The notes under the pieces were generated by a model that saw nothing but the letters and a program-made list of their open reading frames with translations, made no database searches and was not told where the DNA came from. From the NCBI RefSeq assembly GCF_013415885.1, contig NZ_CP058910.1:1860001-1924000 (forward strand): DNA of 64,000 nt. The letters are read 5' to 3'. Each line of letters starts with the position of its first letter. The first letter of the stretch is position 1. The DNA comes from Halosimplex rubrum (GTDB lineage: Archaea; Halobacteriota; Halobacteria; Halobacteriales; Haloarculaceae). Of this stretch, positions 23,501 to 31,256 are shown in pieces. The position numbers and the translations under genes are program-made.

Positions 23501-24541
23501 ATGAGAGTCAGCCACTACTTCGAGGGCGAGGGCGTCGTCACCGGCGGGTTCGCCCAGTCGGTCAACAACCAGCGCGAGGTCATGGACCGCCACGGCATCG
23601 ACTACACGACCGAGCCGACGCTGGACTGTGACCTGCTGCATCTCAACAACGCCGGGCCGCAGTCGATCTACTACGCCAAGCGCGCCCGCCGGCGGGGGAT
23701 CCCCGTCCTCTTTCACACCCACAACACCGCCGCCGACTTCCGGGACAGCTTCGTCTTCTCGAACGCGCTCGCCCGGCCGCTGAAACCGTTCCTCGCCTAC
23801 ACCTACGGACTGGCCGACCACCTGGTCTGTCCCTCCGAACACAACCGGGACGTGATCGCGGGCTACACCGACACGCCGTCGACGGTCATCTCCAACGGGT
23901 TCGACGGCGGCCGTTTCGACGGCTGGGACGACCCCGACCTGCGCGCGGAGTATCTGGAGCGCTACGATCTGGAGCCGCCGGTCGTGTTCATGTTCGGCCA
24001 CGTGATCAAGCGCAAGGGACTCGATACGTTCGTCGAGGTCGCCCGCCGGCTCCCCGAGTACGACTTCGCCTGGTTCGGCTATCTGAATCCCACCGGCGGA
24101 ACGCTCGACAGGTTCCTCCAGCCCCGCGAGACCCGCAAACTCGTCGCGGACTCGCCCGACAACTGCACCTTCACGGGGTACATCGAGGACCCCCGCGGGG
24201 CGCCCGCGGCGGGCGACGTGTTCTTCTGGCCTTCCCGCAACGAGAACGAGGGGATGGCGCTGCTGGAGGCGATGCACTGCGGCAAGCCGCCGGTCGTCCG
24301 GTCGATTCCGACCTACGAGTGGCTGGACGACGGCGGAGACTGCCGGAAAGCCGAGACGGCCGACGAGTTCGTCGACGCGATCACCGACCTCTGCGAGGAC
24401 GAGGCCGAACGCGAGCGTATCGGCGCCAACGCCGCCGAGACGACCGAGCGGTTCACCCTGGAGGCCGTCGGCGAGCAGCTCGTCACGCTCTACGACGAAC
24501 TCGTGAGCGGACCGACGAACGAGCGGACGCCGACGGGGTGA
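23501..24541 (+). CDS. Glycosyltransferase, GT-B fold (GT4-like)
   Basis: This 346-residue enzyme transfers a sugar from a nucleotide donor to an unknown acceptor. Evidence is the N-terminal MRVSHYFEGEGVVTGGFAQS with a glycine-rich loop, a VLFHTHNT strand, DHLVCPSEHN (about 108-117), NGFDGGRF and the GT4-type C-terminal donor site FMFGHVIKRKGLDTFVEV (about 164-181). It also has the donor-binding PSRNENEGMALLEAMHCGKP (about 247-266, the E-x7-E motif), which binds the nucleotide sugar. It follows DHQ synthase by 36 bases, but cell-surface glycan or glycolipid synthesis is a more likely role than aromatic synthesis. Retaining mechanism assumed from the family. Confidence 0.87.
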   Translation: MRVSHYFEGEGVVTGGFAQSVNNQREVMDRHGIDYTTEPTLDCDLLHLNNAGPQSIYYAKRARRRGIPVLFHTHNTAADFRDSFVFSNALARPLKPFLAYTYGLADHLVCPSEHNRDVIAGYTDTPSTVISNGFDGGRFDGWDDPDLRAEYLERYDLEPPVVFMFGHVIKRKGLDTFVEVARRLPEYDFAWFGYLNPTGGTLDRFLQPRETRKLVADSPDNCTFTGYIEDPRGAPAAGDVFFWPSRNENEGMALLEAMHCGKPPVVRSIPTYEWLDDGGDCRKAETADEFVDAITDLCEDEAERERIGANAAETTERFTLEAVGEQLVTLYDELVSGPTNERTPTG

Positions 24542-24565
24542 CCACCTTCCTGCCGGCGCCCGCGC

Positions 24566-25009
24566 TCAGGCGTTCGCGCCGGCGTCGTCGGATTCGGACT
24601 CGGACTCGGATTCGGGGTTCAGCCGCTCGGTACACCAGTGACAGAACTCCAGGTCGGGGTCGACGTCGCGGCCGCAGTTGGGGCAGGTCGTGCCCTCGTC
24701 GACTTCGGGCTCGGTCTCGGTGTTCTGGCGCTTGGCCATCCAGTAGGCGTCGACCATGCTGAAGACAGTGATCGCGGCGAGCGCCAGCGCCGCCTCCGGC
24801 GTGACGTTCTCGGCGGCGGCGACCAGCTCCGACCAGCCGAACGACTCGGGGACGGCGTCGGGAGGCATCAGCAGGGTGAAGCTCGTCACGTTGAGGAAGA
24901 ACCAGACGAGCGCGCGGAGCCACTCGCGCAGGTAGACGTGCCCGAGCCCGGGATAGAGAAACGCGAGGGCGACTGCCAGCAACGGCCGCGTTCGGTTCCG
25001 TGAACTCAC
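24566..25009 (-). CDS. Membrane protein with C-terminal zinc ribbon
   Basis: This 147-residue protein has an amphipathic/TM2-like start (RPLLAVALAFLYPGLGHVYL, about 8-27), further membrane segments at about 30-48 and 72-90, and a cytoplasmic zinc ribbon CPNCGRDVDPDLEFCHWC (about 109-126). A serine/glutamate run (PESESESESDD) ends it. TM2-like helices with a zinc ribbon are frequent in archaea and are of unknown function. The gene is convergent with the glycosyltransferase upstream and is followed by aroD. Confidence 0.7.
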   Translation of the reverse strand: MSSRNRTRPLLAVALAFLYPGLGHVYLREWLRALVWFFLNVTSFTLLMPPDAVPESFGWSELVAAAENVTPEAALALAAITVFSMVDAYWMAKRQNTETEPEVDEGTTCPNCGRDVDPDLEFCHWCTERLNPESESESESDDAGANA

Positions 25010-25082
25010 TGTTAGTTGTGCGGTTTCGGTCGTCGCCCGTTGTTAAGCTTCCGACTCCCGGGAATTCGTCGCCGGGGGACCG

Positions 25083-25766
25083 TCACTCGCCGCCCAGTCG
25101 CTCGACCAGCCCGGAGAGCGTCGCCAGGTCGTACTGGCCGGGCGCGGTCGCGTCGGCGGGGTCGACCGGCGCGTAGCCGATCCGCGAGCCGTACAGCGGC
25201 GCGACCGCTCGGGAGTGGCGGCCGGCCTCGCCCATCGCCATCGTCGCGACCGTCTCGCCGGCCGTGGCCGCGTCCCAGGTCGCACCCAGCAGGTCCAGCA
25301 CGTCGCCGCTCCCCTCGGCGGTCACCGCCAGCTTCGCCACGTCGCCCCAGCGGCTCGCCTCGGCGAGCGTCTCCCGCATCGCCGCCCGGTGGGGCGTCCC
25401 CTCGAAGTCGTGCGTCGAGACGACCACGGCGGTCCCGTGGTCGCGAGCGTGTTCGGCGACGGCGGCGGCGTCGCCGCTCTCCAGCGCGGCCAGTTCCAGG
25501 TCGACGGCGCCGACCGCGTCGTGCTCGGCGGCGACTTCGAGGGCGTCGAGGCGCGCCGCGTCGTCGGGCGCCTCGCCGCCCTCCCAGGTGGGGCGGTTGG
25601 TCGCGATCAGCGGCGACTCGCCGTCGTAGCCCGCGAGCGCGTCCAGCGGGTCGCTCGCGAAGTCCATGCGAAACTCGACGGCGTCCGCGTGGTCGCGCGC
25701 GGCGGGTTCGTCGGCTAGATCCGCGGTCGCGGCCGCGAGGACGAACGACGAGAAGTCGATCTGCAT
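25083..25766 (-). CDS. aroD: 3-Dehydroquinate dehydratase, type I
   Basis: This 227-residue TIM-barrel enzyme dehydrates 3-dehydroquinate to 3-dehydroshikimate by a Schiff base. Key residues are in VEFRMDF (about 30-36), VVVSTHDFEGTP (His about 118) and the Schiff-base lysine in DVAKLAVTA (about 142-150); the Ser/Gln end of the barrel appears as MAMGEAGRHSRAVAP (about 176-190). The length is within the usual 220-250 range. It uses the product of the DHQ synthase encoded 3 kb upstream on the other strand, so the window holds three consecutive shikimate steps besides trpCBA. The upstream 111 bases hold its promoter region. Confidence 0.93.
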   Translation of the reverse strand: MQIDFSSFVLAAATADLADEPAARDHADAVEFRMDFASDPLDALAGYDGESPLIATNRPTWEGGEAPDDAARLDALEVAAEHDAVGAVDLELAALESGDAAAVAEHARDHGTAVVVSTHDFEGTPHRAAMRETLAEASRWGDVAKLAVTAEGSGDVLDLLGATWDAATAGETVATMAMGEAGRHSRAVAPLYGSRIGYAPVDPADATAPGQYDLATLSGLVERLGGE

Positions 25767-25876
25767 ACCGGTCCTATCGCGAGGGGCGGAAAAAAGCGAC
25801 CGGATCGGCGCCCGCGGTCGCCGCTCGTTCGGCCCGCCGACCGCGCGGCCGGTTCGGCCGCGAACGGTCGAGCGCG

Positions 25877-26785
25877 CTACCGCTGCAGGTCCTCGATGAG
25901 GCTCTGGATCTCGTTGATCTGGGCGGTCTGTTGCTGGTTGGCGGCCGCGATACGTTCGATCTCGCCGGCGACCTCCTCGGCGCTCTCGGCGGTGGAGTCG
26001 ACCATCGAGGCGACCTCCTCGGTGGAGGCGGCCTGTTCGTCGGTGGCGCTGGCGACCTCCTGGGCGCCCTGGGCCGCCTCCTCGACGGCGGCGTCGATCT
26101 CCCGGAGCACGTCGACGGTGTCGTCGACCTGATCGATGCCCTCCTCGACCTGCTCGTTGGCGTGCTCGATGCTGTCGACGGTGCTCTCGGTGTCGCTCTT
26201 GATGTTCGAGACGAGCTGTTCGATCTCGGTGGCGTTCTGCTGGGACTCCTCGGCGAGGCTCTTGACCTCGTCGGCGACGACGGCGAAGCCCTCGCCGGCC
26301 TCGCCGGCGCGAGCGGCCTCGATCGAGGCGTTGAGCGCGAGCATGTTCGTCTGGTCGGCGATGTCGTTGATCACCTCGACGATCTCGTCGATCTCGTCGA
26401 TGCGGTCGCGAAGCTGGCGCACGTCCTCGGACACTTCGCTGTTGGCCTCGTCGACGGACTCCATGGCGTCGATGGCGTCGTCGGCCATCTCGCGGCCGTC
26501 GTCGGCGAGGTCGCGGGCCTCGGTGCTGACCTGTCGGACCTGGCTCGCGCTGGAGGCGACCTCCTCGACGGTCGCGCTGAGGTTGGACACCTCGCTGGCG
26601 ACCTCGCGCATGTTCTCGGACTGTTCGTTGGCGAGGTCGCTGATCTGCTGGGAGCTCTGGGAGACGCTCTCGGAAGCGCGGAGCAACTCGTCGATCGCGG
26701 TCCCCAGCTCGTCGACGGTCATGTCCCCTGCCTCGGAGTGTACGTCGAGTGCCTCGGTGCCGAGGTCACCGGAATCGGAAGCCAT
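25877..26785 (-). CDS. Soluble methyl-accepting chemotaxis-type transducer
   Basis: This 302-residue protein is almost entirely the cytoplasmic helical-hairpin domain of chemoreceptors. The hairpin tip is intact: [25 protein letters not shown] and then [17 protein letters not shown] (about 138-180), the site that contacts CheA and CheW. Glutamate/glutamine-rich methylation-helix regions flank it. There is no membrane helix and no sensing domain except a short N-terminal head of about 25 residues ([14 protein letters not shown]). It is a soluble Htr-like transducer; the signal is unknown. The ATG follows directly after a 14-bp palindrome. Chemotaxis kinases are not in the window. Confidence 0.87.
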   Translation of the reverse strand: MASDSGDLGTEALDVHSEAGDMTVDELGTAIDELLRASESVSQSSQQISDLANEQSENMREVASEVSNLSATVEEVASSASQVRQVSTEARDLADDGREMADDAIDAMESVDEANSEVSEDVRQLRDRIDEIDEIVEVINDIADQTNMLALNASIEAARAGEAGEGFAVVADEVKSLAEESQQNATEIEQLVSNIKSDTESTVDSIEHANEQVEEGIDQVDDTVDVLREIDAAVEEAAQGAQEVASATDEQAASTEEVASMVDSTAESAEEVAGEIERIAAANQQQTAQINEIQSLIEDLQR

Positions 26786-26815
26786 ACGCCGATCGGCGTG
26801 AGCGACCGAATTAAA
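26786..26815 (-). promoter_or_regulatory. Leaderless promoter of the soluble transducer with palindrome
   Basis: A TATA-like GTTTAATT (centre about 26,811 on the minus strand) is about 26 bases before the ATG at 26,785, so the transcript is probably leaderless. The 14-bp perfect palindrome ACGCCGATCGGCGT (26,786-26,799) fills the space between TATA and start codon, where a repressor would block the polymerase. Confidence 0.5.
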
Positions 26816-26948
26816 CGTACTCCCGCGGTTATCAGGCGTGATTTTCGTCGGCGGCGAACACGGGTCGAGAGGGCGCTCTCGGCGGGAGTCGGGAGTCGCG
26901 GCCGCGAGGGCTCGCCGGCCGGTGGAAGCGCGAGGGCGTCGGGGTCGG

Positions 26949-27917
26949 TCAGACCGCGGGGAGGCCCTGCTCGGCCTCGAGCAGTTCGTGGTAGCGATTC
27001 CGGATGGTCACTTCGGAGATGTCGGCGACCTCGCTGACGGCGGCCTGGGTGGTCTTCTCGTTGGTCAGCAGGGCGGCGGCGTAGACGGCCGCGGCGGCCA
27101 GACCCACGGGGGACTTCCCGGAGTGGACGCCCTGCTCCTTGGCGTTCTGGAGGAGCTTGCGCGCGCGGTGTTCGGCCTCGTCGGAGAGTTCGAGCGCGGA
27201 GGCGAACCGTGGCACGTAGCTCTCGGGGTCGGCCGGCGCGACCTCCAGGCCGAGTTCGCGGATGACGTAACGGTAGGTGCGGGCGATCTCCGACTTCTCG
27301 ACGCGGGAGACCTCGTTGATCTCGTCGAGGCTGCGCGGGACGCCGGCCTGCCGGGCGGCGGCGTAGACGGCGGCCGTCGAGACGCCCTCGATGGAGCGGC
27401 CCGGGAGGAGGTTCTCGTCGAGCGCGCGGCGGTAGATGACCGAGGCGGTCTCGCGGACGTTCTCGGGCAGGCCCAGGGCCGAGGCCATGCGGTCGATCTC
27501 GCCCAGCGCCTGCTTGAGGTTGCGCTCCTTGGAGTCGCGAGTTCTGAACCGCTCGTTCCACTTGCGCAGGCGCTGCATCTTCTGGCGCTGGTTCGACGAC
27601 AGGGAGTTGCCGTAGGCGTCCTTGTCGCGCCAGTCGATGTTGGTCGAGAGGCCCTTGTCGTGCATCATGTTCGTCGTCGGCGCGCCGACGCGGGACTTCT
27701 CGTCTTTCTCGCTGGCGTCGAAGGCGCGCCACTCGGGCCCGCGGTCGATCTCGTCGGTCTCGACGACCAGCCCGCACTCCTCGCAGACCGTCTCGCCGCG
27801 CTCCTCGTCCATCACGAGGTGACCGGAACATTCGGGGCAGGCCTCGTCGGTCCGCTCCTCGGTCGATTCGTCTTCCTGTACGTCTGTTCGCTGGGTTCTG
27901 AGTCGAGAGTCGCTCAT
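26949..27917 (-). CDS. tfb: Transcription initiation factor TFB
   Basis: This 322-residue archaeal TFIIB homologue recruits RNA polymerase to TBP-bound promoters. The N-terminal zinc ribbon has C27/C30 and C45/C48 (CPEC, CEEC), followed by the B-finger/reader region [20 protein letters not shown] (about 75-95). Two cyclin repeats follow (about 125-215 and 220-310), with the [22 protein letters not shown] that contacts the BRE and the closing [19 protein letters not shown]. Haloarchaea carry many TFB paralogues; which one this is cannot be said. The ATG at 27,917 is chosen over an upstream ATG that adds a basic tail. Confidence 0.95.
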   Translation of the reverse strand: MSDSRLRTQRTDVQEDESTEERTDEACPECSGHLVMDEERGETVCEECGLVVETDEIDRGPEWRAFDASEKDEKSRVGAPTTNMMHDKGLSTNIDWRDKDAYGNSLSSNQRQKMQRLRKWNERFRTRDSKERNLKQALGEIDRMASALGLPENVRETASVIYRRALDENLLPGRSIEGVSTAAVYAAARQAGVPRSLDEINEVSRVEKSEIARTYRYVIRELGLEVAPADPESYVPRFASALELSDEAEHRARKLLQNAKEQGVHSGKSPVGLAAAAVYAAALLTNEKTTQAAVSEVADISEVTIRNRYHELLEAEQGLPAV

Positions 27918-27989
27918 TGCTGGGGGCGTGTCGGTCCGGAGAGGACGCGTCGAGAATCCCGGACTCGTTCGGTGGTGGGACAACCATAC

Positions 27990-28013
27990 GGAGATACTTT
28001 TATAAATCTTTCG
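27990..28013 (-). promoter_or_regulatory. Promoter of tfb with consensus BRE and TATA box
   Basis: On the minus strand CGAAAG is followed by TTTATAAAAG (about 27,997-28,007), a near-perfect archaeal BRE plus TATA box, about 85 bases before the tfb ATG. The expected transcription start is near 27,975, leaving a leader of about 55-60 bases, unlike the leaderless genes nearby. Confidence 0.7.
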
Positions 28014-28097
28014 CTACTAGGTGTTTGGTCTCGCGGAAACGGCCCGCAGACGGGATTTCGCTCGGTGTGTGAACGTGTTCCACACGTTACTATCTCG

Positions 28098-28108
28098 CAT
28101 TTATATAC
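28098..28108 (+). promoter_or_regulatory. TATA box of the DUF84 gene
   Basis: ATTTATATA (about 28,099-28,107) is a good archaeal TATA box on the plus strand. The predicted start is about 25 bases downstream, near 28,130, giving a leader of about 30 bases to the ATG at 28,162, with GGGTCGCGG before it. Confidence 0.55.
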
Positions 28109-28161
28109 TCGTACTCGACGAGAACGAAACGAGCAAGCGGGCGGCGGATCAGGGTCGCGGT

Positions 28162-28689
28162 ATGTCACGGATCGCCGTCGGGAGCGAGAACCGAGTGAAG
28201 GTCGCCGCGACGGAGCGAGTCGCGGGCGAACTGTTCGACGGCGGGGCCGAAACGGTGGCCGTCGCCGTCGAATCGGGCGTGCCCGAGCAGCCGCGGGGTC
28301 GCACGGAGACGGTGACCGGTGCGGAGAACCGCGCGGCGCGGGCGCTCGAGACCGACTCGAACGCCGACTACGGCGTCGGGATCGAGGGCGGCGTCGCGGG
28401 TCTGGACGAGCGACCAGGGCTGTACGTGATCATGTGGGCCGCTGTGTCGGACGGCGACGGTCTCGAACGGGGCGGCGGTCCCGCGCTCCGGCTCCCCGAC
28501 CATATCGCCGAGCGAGTGCGTGCGGGCGAGGAACTGGGGCCGGTGCTCGACGACGTACTGGGGACCGAGAACCTCAAGGGGCGTGCGGGCGCGGCGGGCG
28601 TGCTCACCGGTGGTGCCATCGACCGCGAGTCGGCGCTCGTCCACGCTGTGGCGGGGGCGTTCGGGCCGTTCGCGACGGGGCTGTACTGA
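28162..28689 (+). CDS. Inosine/xanthosine triphosphatase (DUF84, YjjX family)
   Basis: This 175-residue NTP pyrophosphatase-like house-cleaning enzyme removes deaminated purine nucleotides. Evidence is the substrate-binding start RIAVGSENRVKVAATERV (about 3-20), VAVESGVPEQPRGRTET (about 34-50) followed by GAENRAARAL, then DYGVGIEGGV (about 70-79) and the ending KGRAGAAGVLTGG (about 140-152), which is the family's nucleotide pocket. The size matches the DUF84 fold (ITPase/YjjX). The ATG at 28,162 is chosen; the longer frame covers the TATA box. It is divergent from tfb and shares a short promoter region with it. Confidence 0.85.
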   Translation: MSRIAVGSENRVKVAATERVAGELFDGGAETVAVAVESGVPEQPRGRTETVTGAENRAARALETDSNADYGVGIEGGVAGLDERPGLYVIMWAAVSDGDGLERGGGPALRLPDHIAERVRAGEELGPVLDDVLGTENLKGRAGAAGVLTGGAIDRESALVHAVAGAFGPFATGLY

Positions 28690-28731
28690 CCCCGCGGAGG
28701 CCACCGGTACAGCGGCGTCGATTATCCGGGG

Positions 28732-29922
28732 TCAGGTCTCCCCGGTGATGATGTTCGCGAGGCGCTGGCGGTCGAACAGTCGGTCCTCGGAGAACTCGTC
28801 GGCGAAGATCCGCTGGGCGGCCAGTTCGGTCTGGAAGAGGTTGATGATCGGACCCTGGTCGAGGTAGCCCCCCTGATAGACCGAACCGTTCCGGACGGCG
28901 GTCAGTTCGCTCCCGAGCGCGTGGTCGGCCAGCGGCTCGACGACGTGTTCCTCGAAGGCCGCGCGGTCACGCTCCTCCTGGCCGCGGATCAACAGCACGT
29001 CCGGGTCGATGTCCAGCAGCGTCTCGAAGTCCACCTCCAGGCTCGTGTCGCCCGAGTAGTGGCCCACGTCGGTCCCCTCGAAGGCGTCCCGCAGCCGCAG
29101 ATCGCGCCACTGCTTCTTGCCGACGCCGCCGTCGTAGAGCTGATAGGGGTAGAACGTCTCCGGCGGCTCGTCGGCCGGGTACAGGAGCGCCGCCTCCGGG
29201 GTCTCCTCGGGCAGCCGCTCCTGTACGTCCGTCAGGAACTCGTCGTGGAACGACTTGAACTGTCGGTAGCGCTCCTCGCGGTCGAACACCTTCGCGATCT
29301 TCCGGAACGCGCCGTACAGCGAGTAGTAGGGGTAGTCGTGCCACGCGTCGCTGCGCCGCCGGATGAAGTTCCCGAAGAACGGGCCGACGTTGCTCGCTAT
29401 CTCTTCGACGTCCCCCTCGTCCCAGCCGTACCAGTGGATCAGCTGGTTGGGTTCCATGAAGTGGACGTCGGCGTCGAGTTCGTAGATCCGCTCCTTGTCG
29501 ACCCCGTCCTGATACAGTGTCGTCACTGCGTCGGGGTCGTACTCGACGCCGGGGAGTTCATCGTAGAAGTGGCTGGCGTACCGGTAGGGTAACTGGATAC
29601 CGAGCGTCTGCCCGGCGTCCAGCGCTATCCCCATATCGGCGTAACTCGGCAGCAACGCCACCCAGTCCTCCGGCGGCCCGTCGAAGGTGACCGGTCCCAT
29701 CGGTTCCATCGAGACGGTGTAGCCGTCCTCGGCCTGAGTCGCTGACTCGCCGCCGTCGCCCTCGACGGCGTCGGTCCCGCCGCTGGTCTCCGTGTTCGTC
29801 GCCGCCGTTTCGGACCCGGCTTCGGTCTCGGTCGGTGCCTCGCCGCTATCACCGGTGCAGCCGGCGAGGAGTCCGATCGTCGTTCCCATACCGCTCGCGA
29901 TGAACGTTCTACGTCGCATCAT
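28732..29922 (-). CDS. Iron-siderophore ABC transporter substrate-binding lipoprotein
   Basis: This 396-residue lipoprotein starts MMRRRTFIASGMGTTIGLLA. A twin-arginine RRR precedes a lipobox ending at Cys in LLAGC (about residue 22), so it is Tat-exported and anchored by a lipid in the usual haloarchaeal way. A disordered Thr/Glu/Gly linker (about 25-70) leads to a type III periplasmic binding fold: VALLPSYADMGIAL (about 90), PNQLIHWYGWDEGDVEEIA (about 155) and LDIDPDVLLIRGQ (about 305). These proteins present ferric siderophores to an ABC importer, which is not in the window. The start could instead be the second Met. It is under an iron box that touches its start codon. Confidence 0.87.
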   Translation of the reverse strand: MMRRRTFIASGMGTTIGLLAGCTGDSGEAPTETEAGSETAATNTETSGGTDAVEGDGGESATQAEDGYTVSMEPMGPVTFDGPPEDWVALLPSYADMGIALDAGQTLGIQLPYRYASHFYDELPGVEYDPDAVTTLYQDGVDKERIYELDADVHFMEPNQLIHWYGWDEGDVEEIASNVGPFFGNFIRRRSDAWHDYPYYSLYGAFRKIAKVFDREERYRQFKSFHDEFLTDVQERLPEETPEAALLYPADEPPETFYPYQLYDGGVGKKQWRDLRLRDAFEGTDVGHYSGDTSLEVDFETLLDIDPDVLLIRGQEERDRAAFEEHVVEPLADHALGSELTAVRNGSVYQGGYLDQGPIINLFQTELAAQRIFADEFSEDRLFDRQRLANIITGET

Positions 29923-29950
29923 TTTTTAGGCCGACCTAAAAATATAAAAA
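29923..29950 (-). promoter_or_regulatory. Iron box 1 and promoter of the binding-protein gene
   Basis: A perfect palindrome TTTTTAGG-CCGA-CCTAAAAA (29,923-29,942) directly follows the substrate-binding protein ATG on the minus strand. TATATTTTTA (about 29,940-29,950) upstream gives a TATA box about 25 bases before the start, so the transcript is probably leaderless with the operator at its 5' end. It matches the DtxR/SirR type TTAGG-N4-CCTAA. Confidence 0.75.
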
Positions 29951-29977
29951 CCTATTGAAACGACTCCGAGACCGCGC

Positions 29978-31168
29978 TCAGTCCGCGCCGGGCGTCGGTT
30001 CGAACGTGGGGCGACCGCCGTCGAACGAGGCGGCGACCGCGACCGTTCCGACGACGACGGCGGCGGTCGCGTAGAAGACTGCGTGGACGCTCGCGGCGTC
30101 GTGGAGGGCACCGGCGAGGACGGGCGCGACGATCGAACCCGGTTTCCAGAGGAGGCTCCGGAGCGACAGCGAGGTGACGGCTCGCGAGGCGGTCTCGGCC
30201 TCGGTGAACAGTGCGACGCTCGCGGGGACCCGACAGGCGTCCGAGAGACCGAACAGGAACGCGCAGGCGGTCAGGCTCTCCAGCGATCCGGCGAGCGGGA
30301 CGGCCGCCGCCGCGGCGACGTAGCCGACCGCGGCCGCACCCAGAAGCGGTCGTCGACCGACGCGGTCGGCCAGTGCGCCGGCGTACCCCTGACAGACGGT
30401 GCGGGCGACTCGCGGAGCGGTGAGGACGACGCCGACGGCCGCCGGCGACAGCGACACCGCGAGGTACGCGTAGATTGGCAGGTACACTCTGACCGCCGTC
30501 TTGGCGAAGGCGAATCCCACGCGGAACGCGGCGATCCCGTGGACCGCGGGACGCCCGACCAGCCGACGGTAGGCGCTGACGCCGCCGGCCGCCTCGAAGT
30601 CGTCGACGCCCAGGTCGGTCCGCGCCAGCGCCCAGACGCTGACCAGGCTCACTGCCGCGAGCAGGAGGTAACCGGGTGCGAACCCCCCCGTCTGGTAGAT
30701 CACGCCGGCGCTGGCGGTCCCGAGGCCGCCGGCCAGCGCGCCGACCTGATTGAACAGACCCACCTGCCGACCGCGGTCGTCCGCCGACGCGCGGCCGGAG
30801 ACGGCGGCCGTCCCGAGCACGAACAGCACGCTCACCGTGACTCCCTGAGCGACCCGCGCCGCGACCAGCGTCAGTTCGTCGACGACGAACACGAACCCGA
30901 CGTAGGTCGCCGCGCTGGCGAGCACGGCACCGACGAGCAGTCGCCGGACTCGATCGCCGTCGGCCCACGCCCCCAGCGCCGCCGTCGTCACGGTCTGTGC
31001 GACCGCGAAGGCGGTCGTGAACGCCCCGATCCAGAGTCCGGACGCGTCGAACGCCGCCGCATAGAACGACAGGTACGTCGCCGTGAGCGCGTAGCCGTAG
31101 GCGCGGACCACGGACGTGGACGACAGCGCCGCGAACGCGGCACTGGGCCGTCGGACGAGCGGTGTCAT
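29978..31168 (-). CDS. MFS transporter, probable siderophore exporter
   Basis: This 396-residue protein has twelve predicted membrane helices and the major facilitator pattern. After helix 2 comes GAWADGDRVRRLLVGAVLAS (about 65-84), a DRxxRR-type A-loop; after helix 8 comes GALADRVGRRPLLG (about 270). With two siderophore synthetases divergent from it and an iron-binding lipoprotein downstream, the likely task is export of the new siderophore. The start ATG at 31,168 (TPLVRRPSAAF) was chosen because a TATA-like AACATAAG lies about 27 bases before it; a GTG eight codons upstream is an alternative. It is followed after 55 bases by the substrate-binding gene. Confidence 0.82.
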   Translation of the reverse strand: MTPLVRRPSAAFAALSSTSVVRAYGYALTATYLSFYAAAFDASGLWIGAFTTAFAVAQTVTTAALGAWADGDRVRRLLVGAVLASAATYVGFVFVVDELTLVAARVAQGVTVSVLFVLGTAAVSGRASADDRGRQVGLFNQVGALAGGLGTASAGVIYQTGGFAPGYLLLAAVSLVSVWALARTDLGVDDFEAAGGVSAYRRLVGRPAVHGIAAFRVGFAFAKTAVRVYLPIYAYLAVSLSPAAVGVVLTAPRVARTVCQGYAGALADRVGRRPLLGAAAVGYVAAAAAVPLAGSLESLTACAFLFGLSDACRVPASVALFTEAETASRAVTSLSLRSLLWKPGSIVAPVLAGALHDAASVHAVFYATAAVVVGTVAVAASFDGGRPTFEPTPGAD

Positions 31169-31199
31169 ACCCCCGCTGGTTTCGCCCCTCACTTATGTT

Positions 31200-31215
31200 T
31201 TTAGGTCTACCTAAA
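31200..31215. promoter_or_regulatory. Iron box 2 (MFS exporter side)
   Basis: The palindrome TTTAGG-TCTA-CCTAAA matches iron box 1 in arm sequence and spacing. It overlaps the predicted TATA region of the leftward exporter gene, whose start is about 32 bases away. Confidence 0.72.
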
Positions 31216-31230
31216 CTAGGAAAAAGTTAT

Positions 31231-31246
31231 TTTAGGTTGCCCTAAA
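31231..31246. promoter_or_regulatory. Iron box 3 (siderophore synthetase side)
   Basis: The palindrome TTTAGG-TTGC-CCTAAA lies 10 bases before the first synthetase ATG, overlapping its TATA-like GTTATTTTA (31,226-31,234). Boxes 2 and 3 are 31 bases apart centre to centre, three helical turns, allowing cooperative binding of a dimeric repressor. Confidence 0.72.
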
Positions 31247-31256
31247 CACAGGGGCG

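Noticed and set aside
22181-24277. A 698-codon open frame on the minus strand opposite DHQ synthase and the glycosyltransferase
   Set aside because: Antisense to two genes with firm family assignments; composition is typical of shadow frames.
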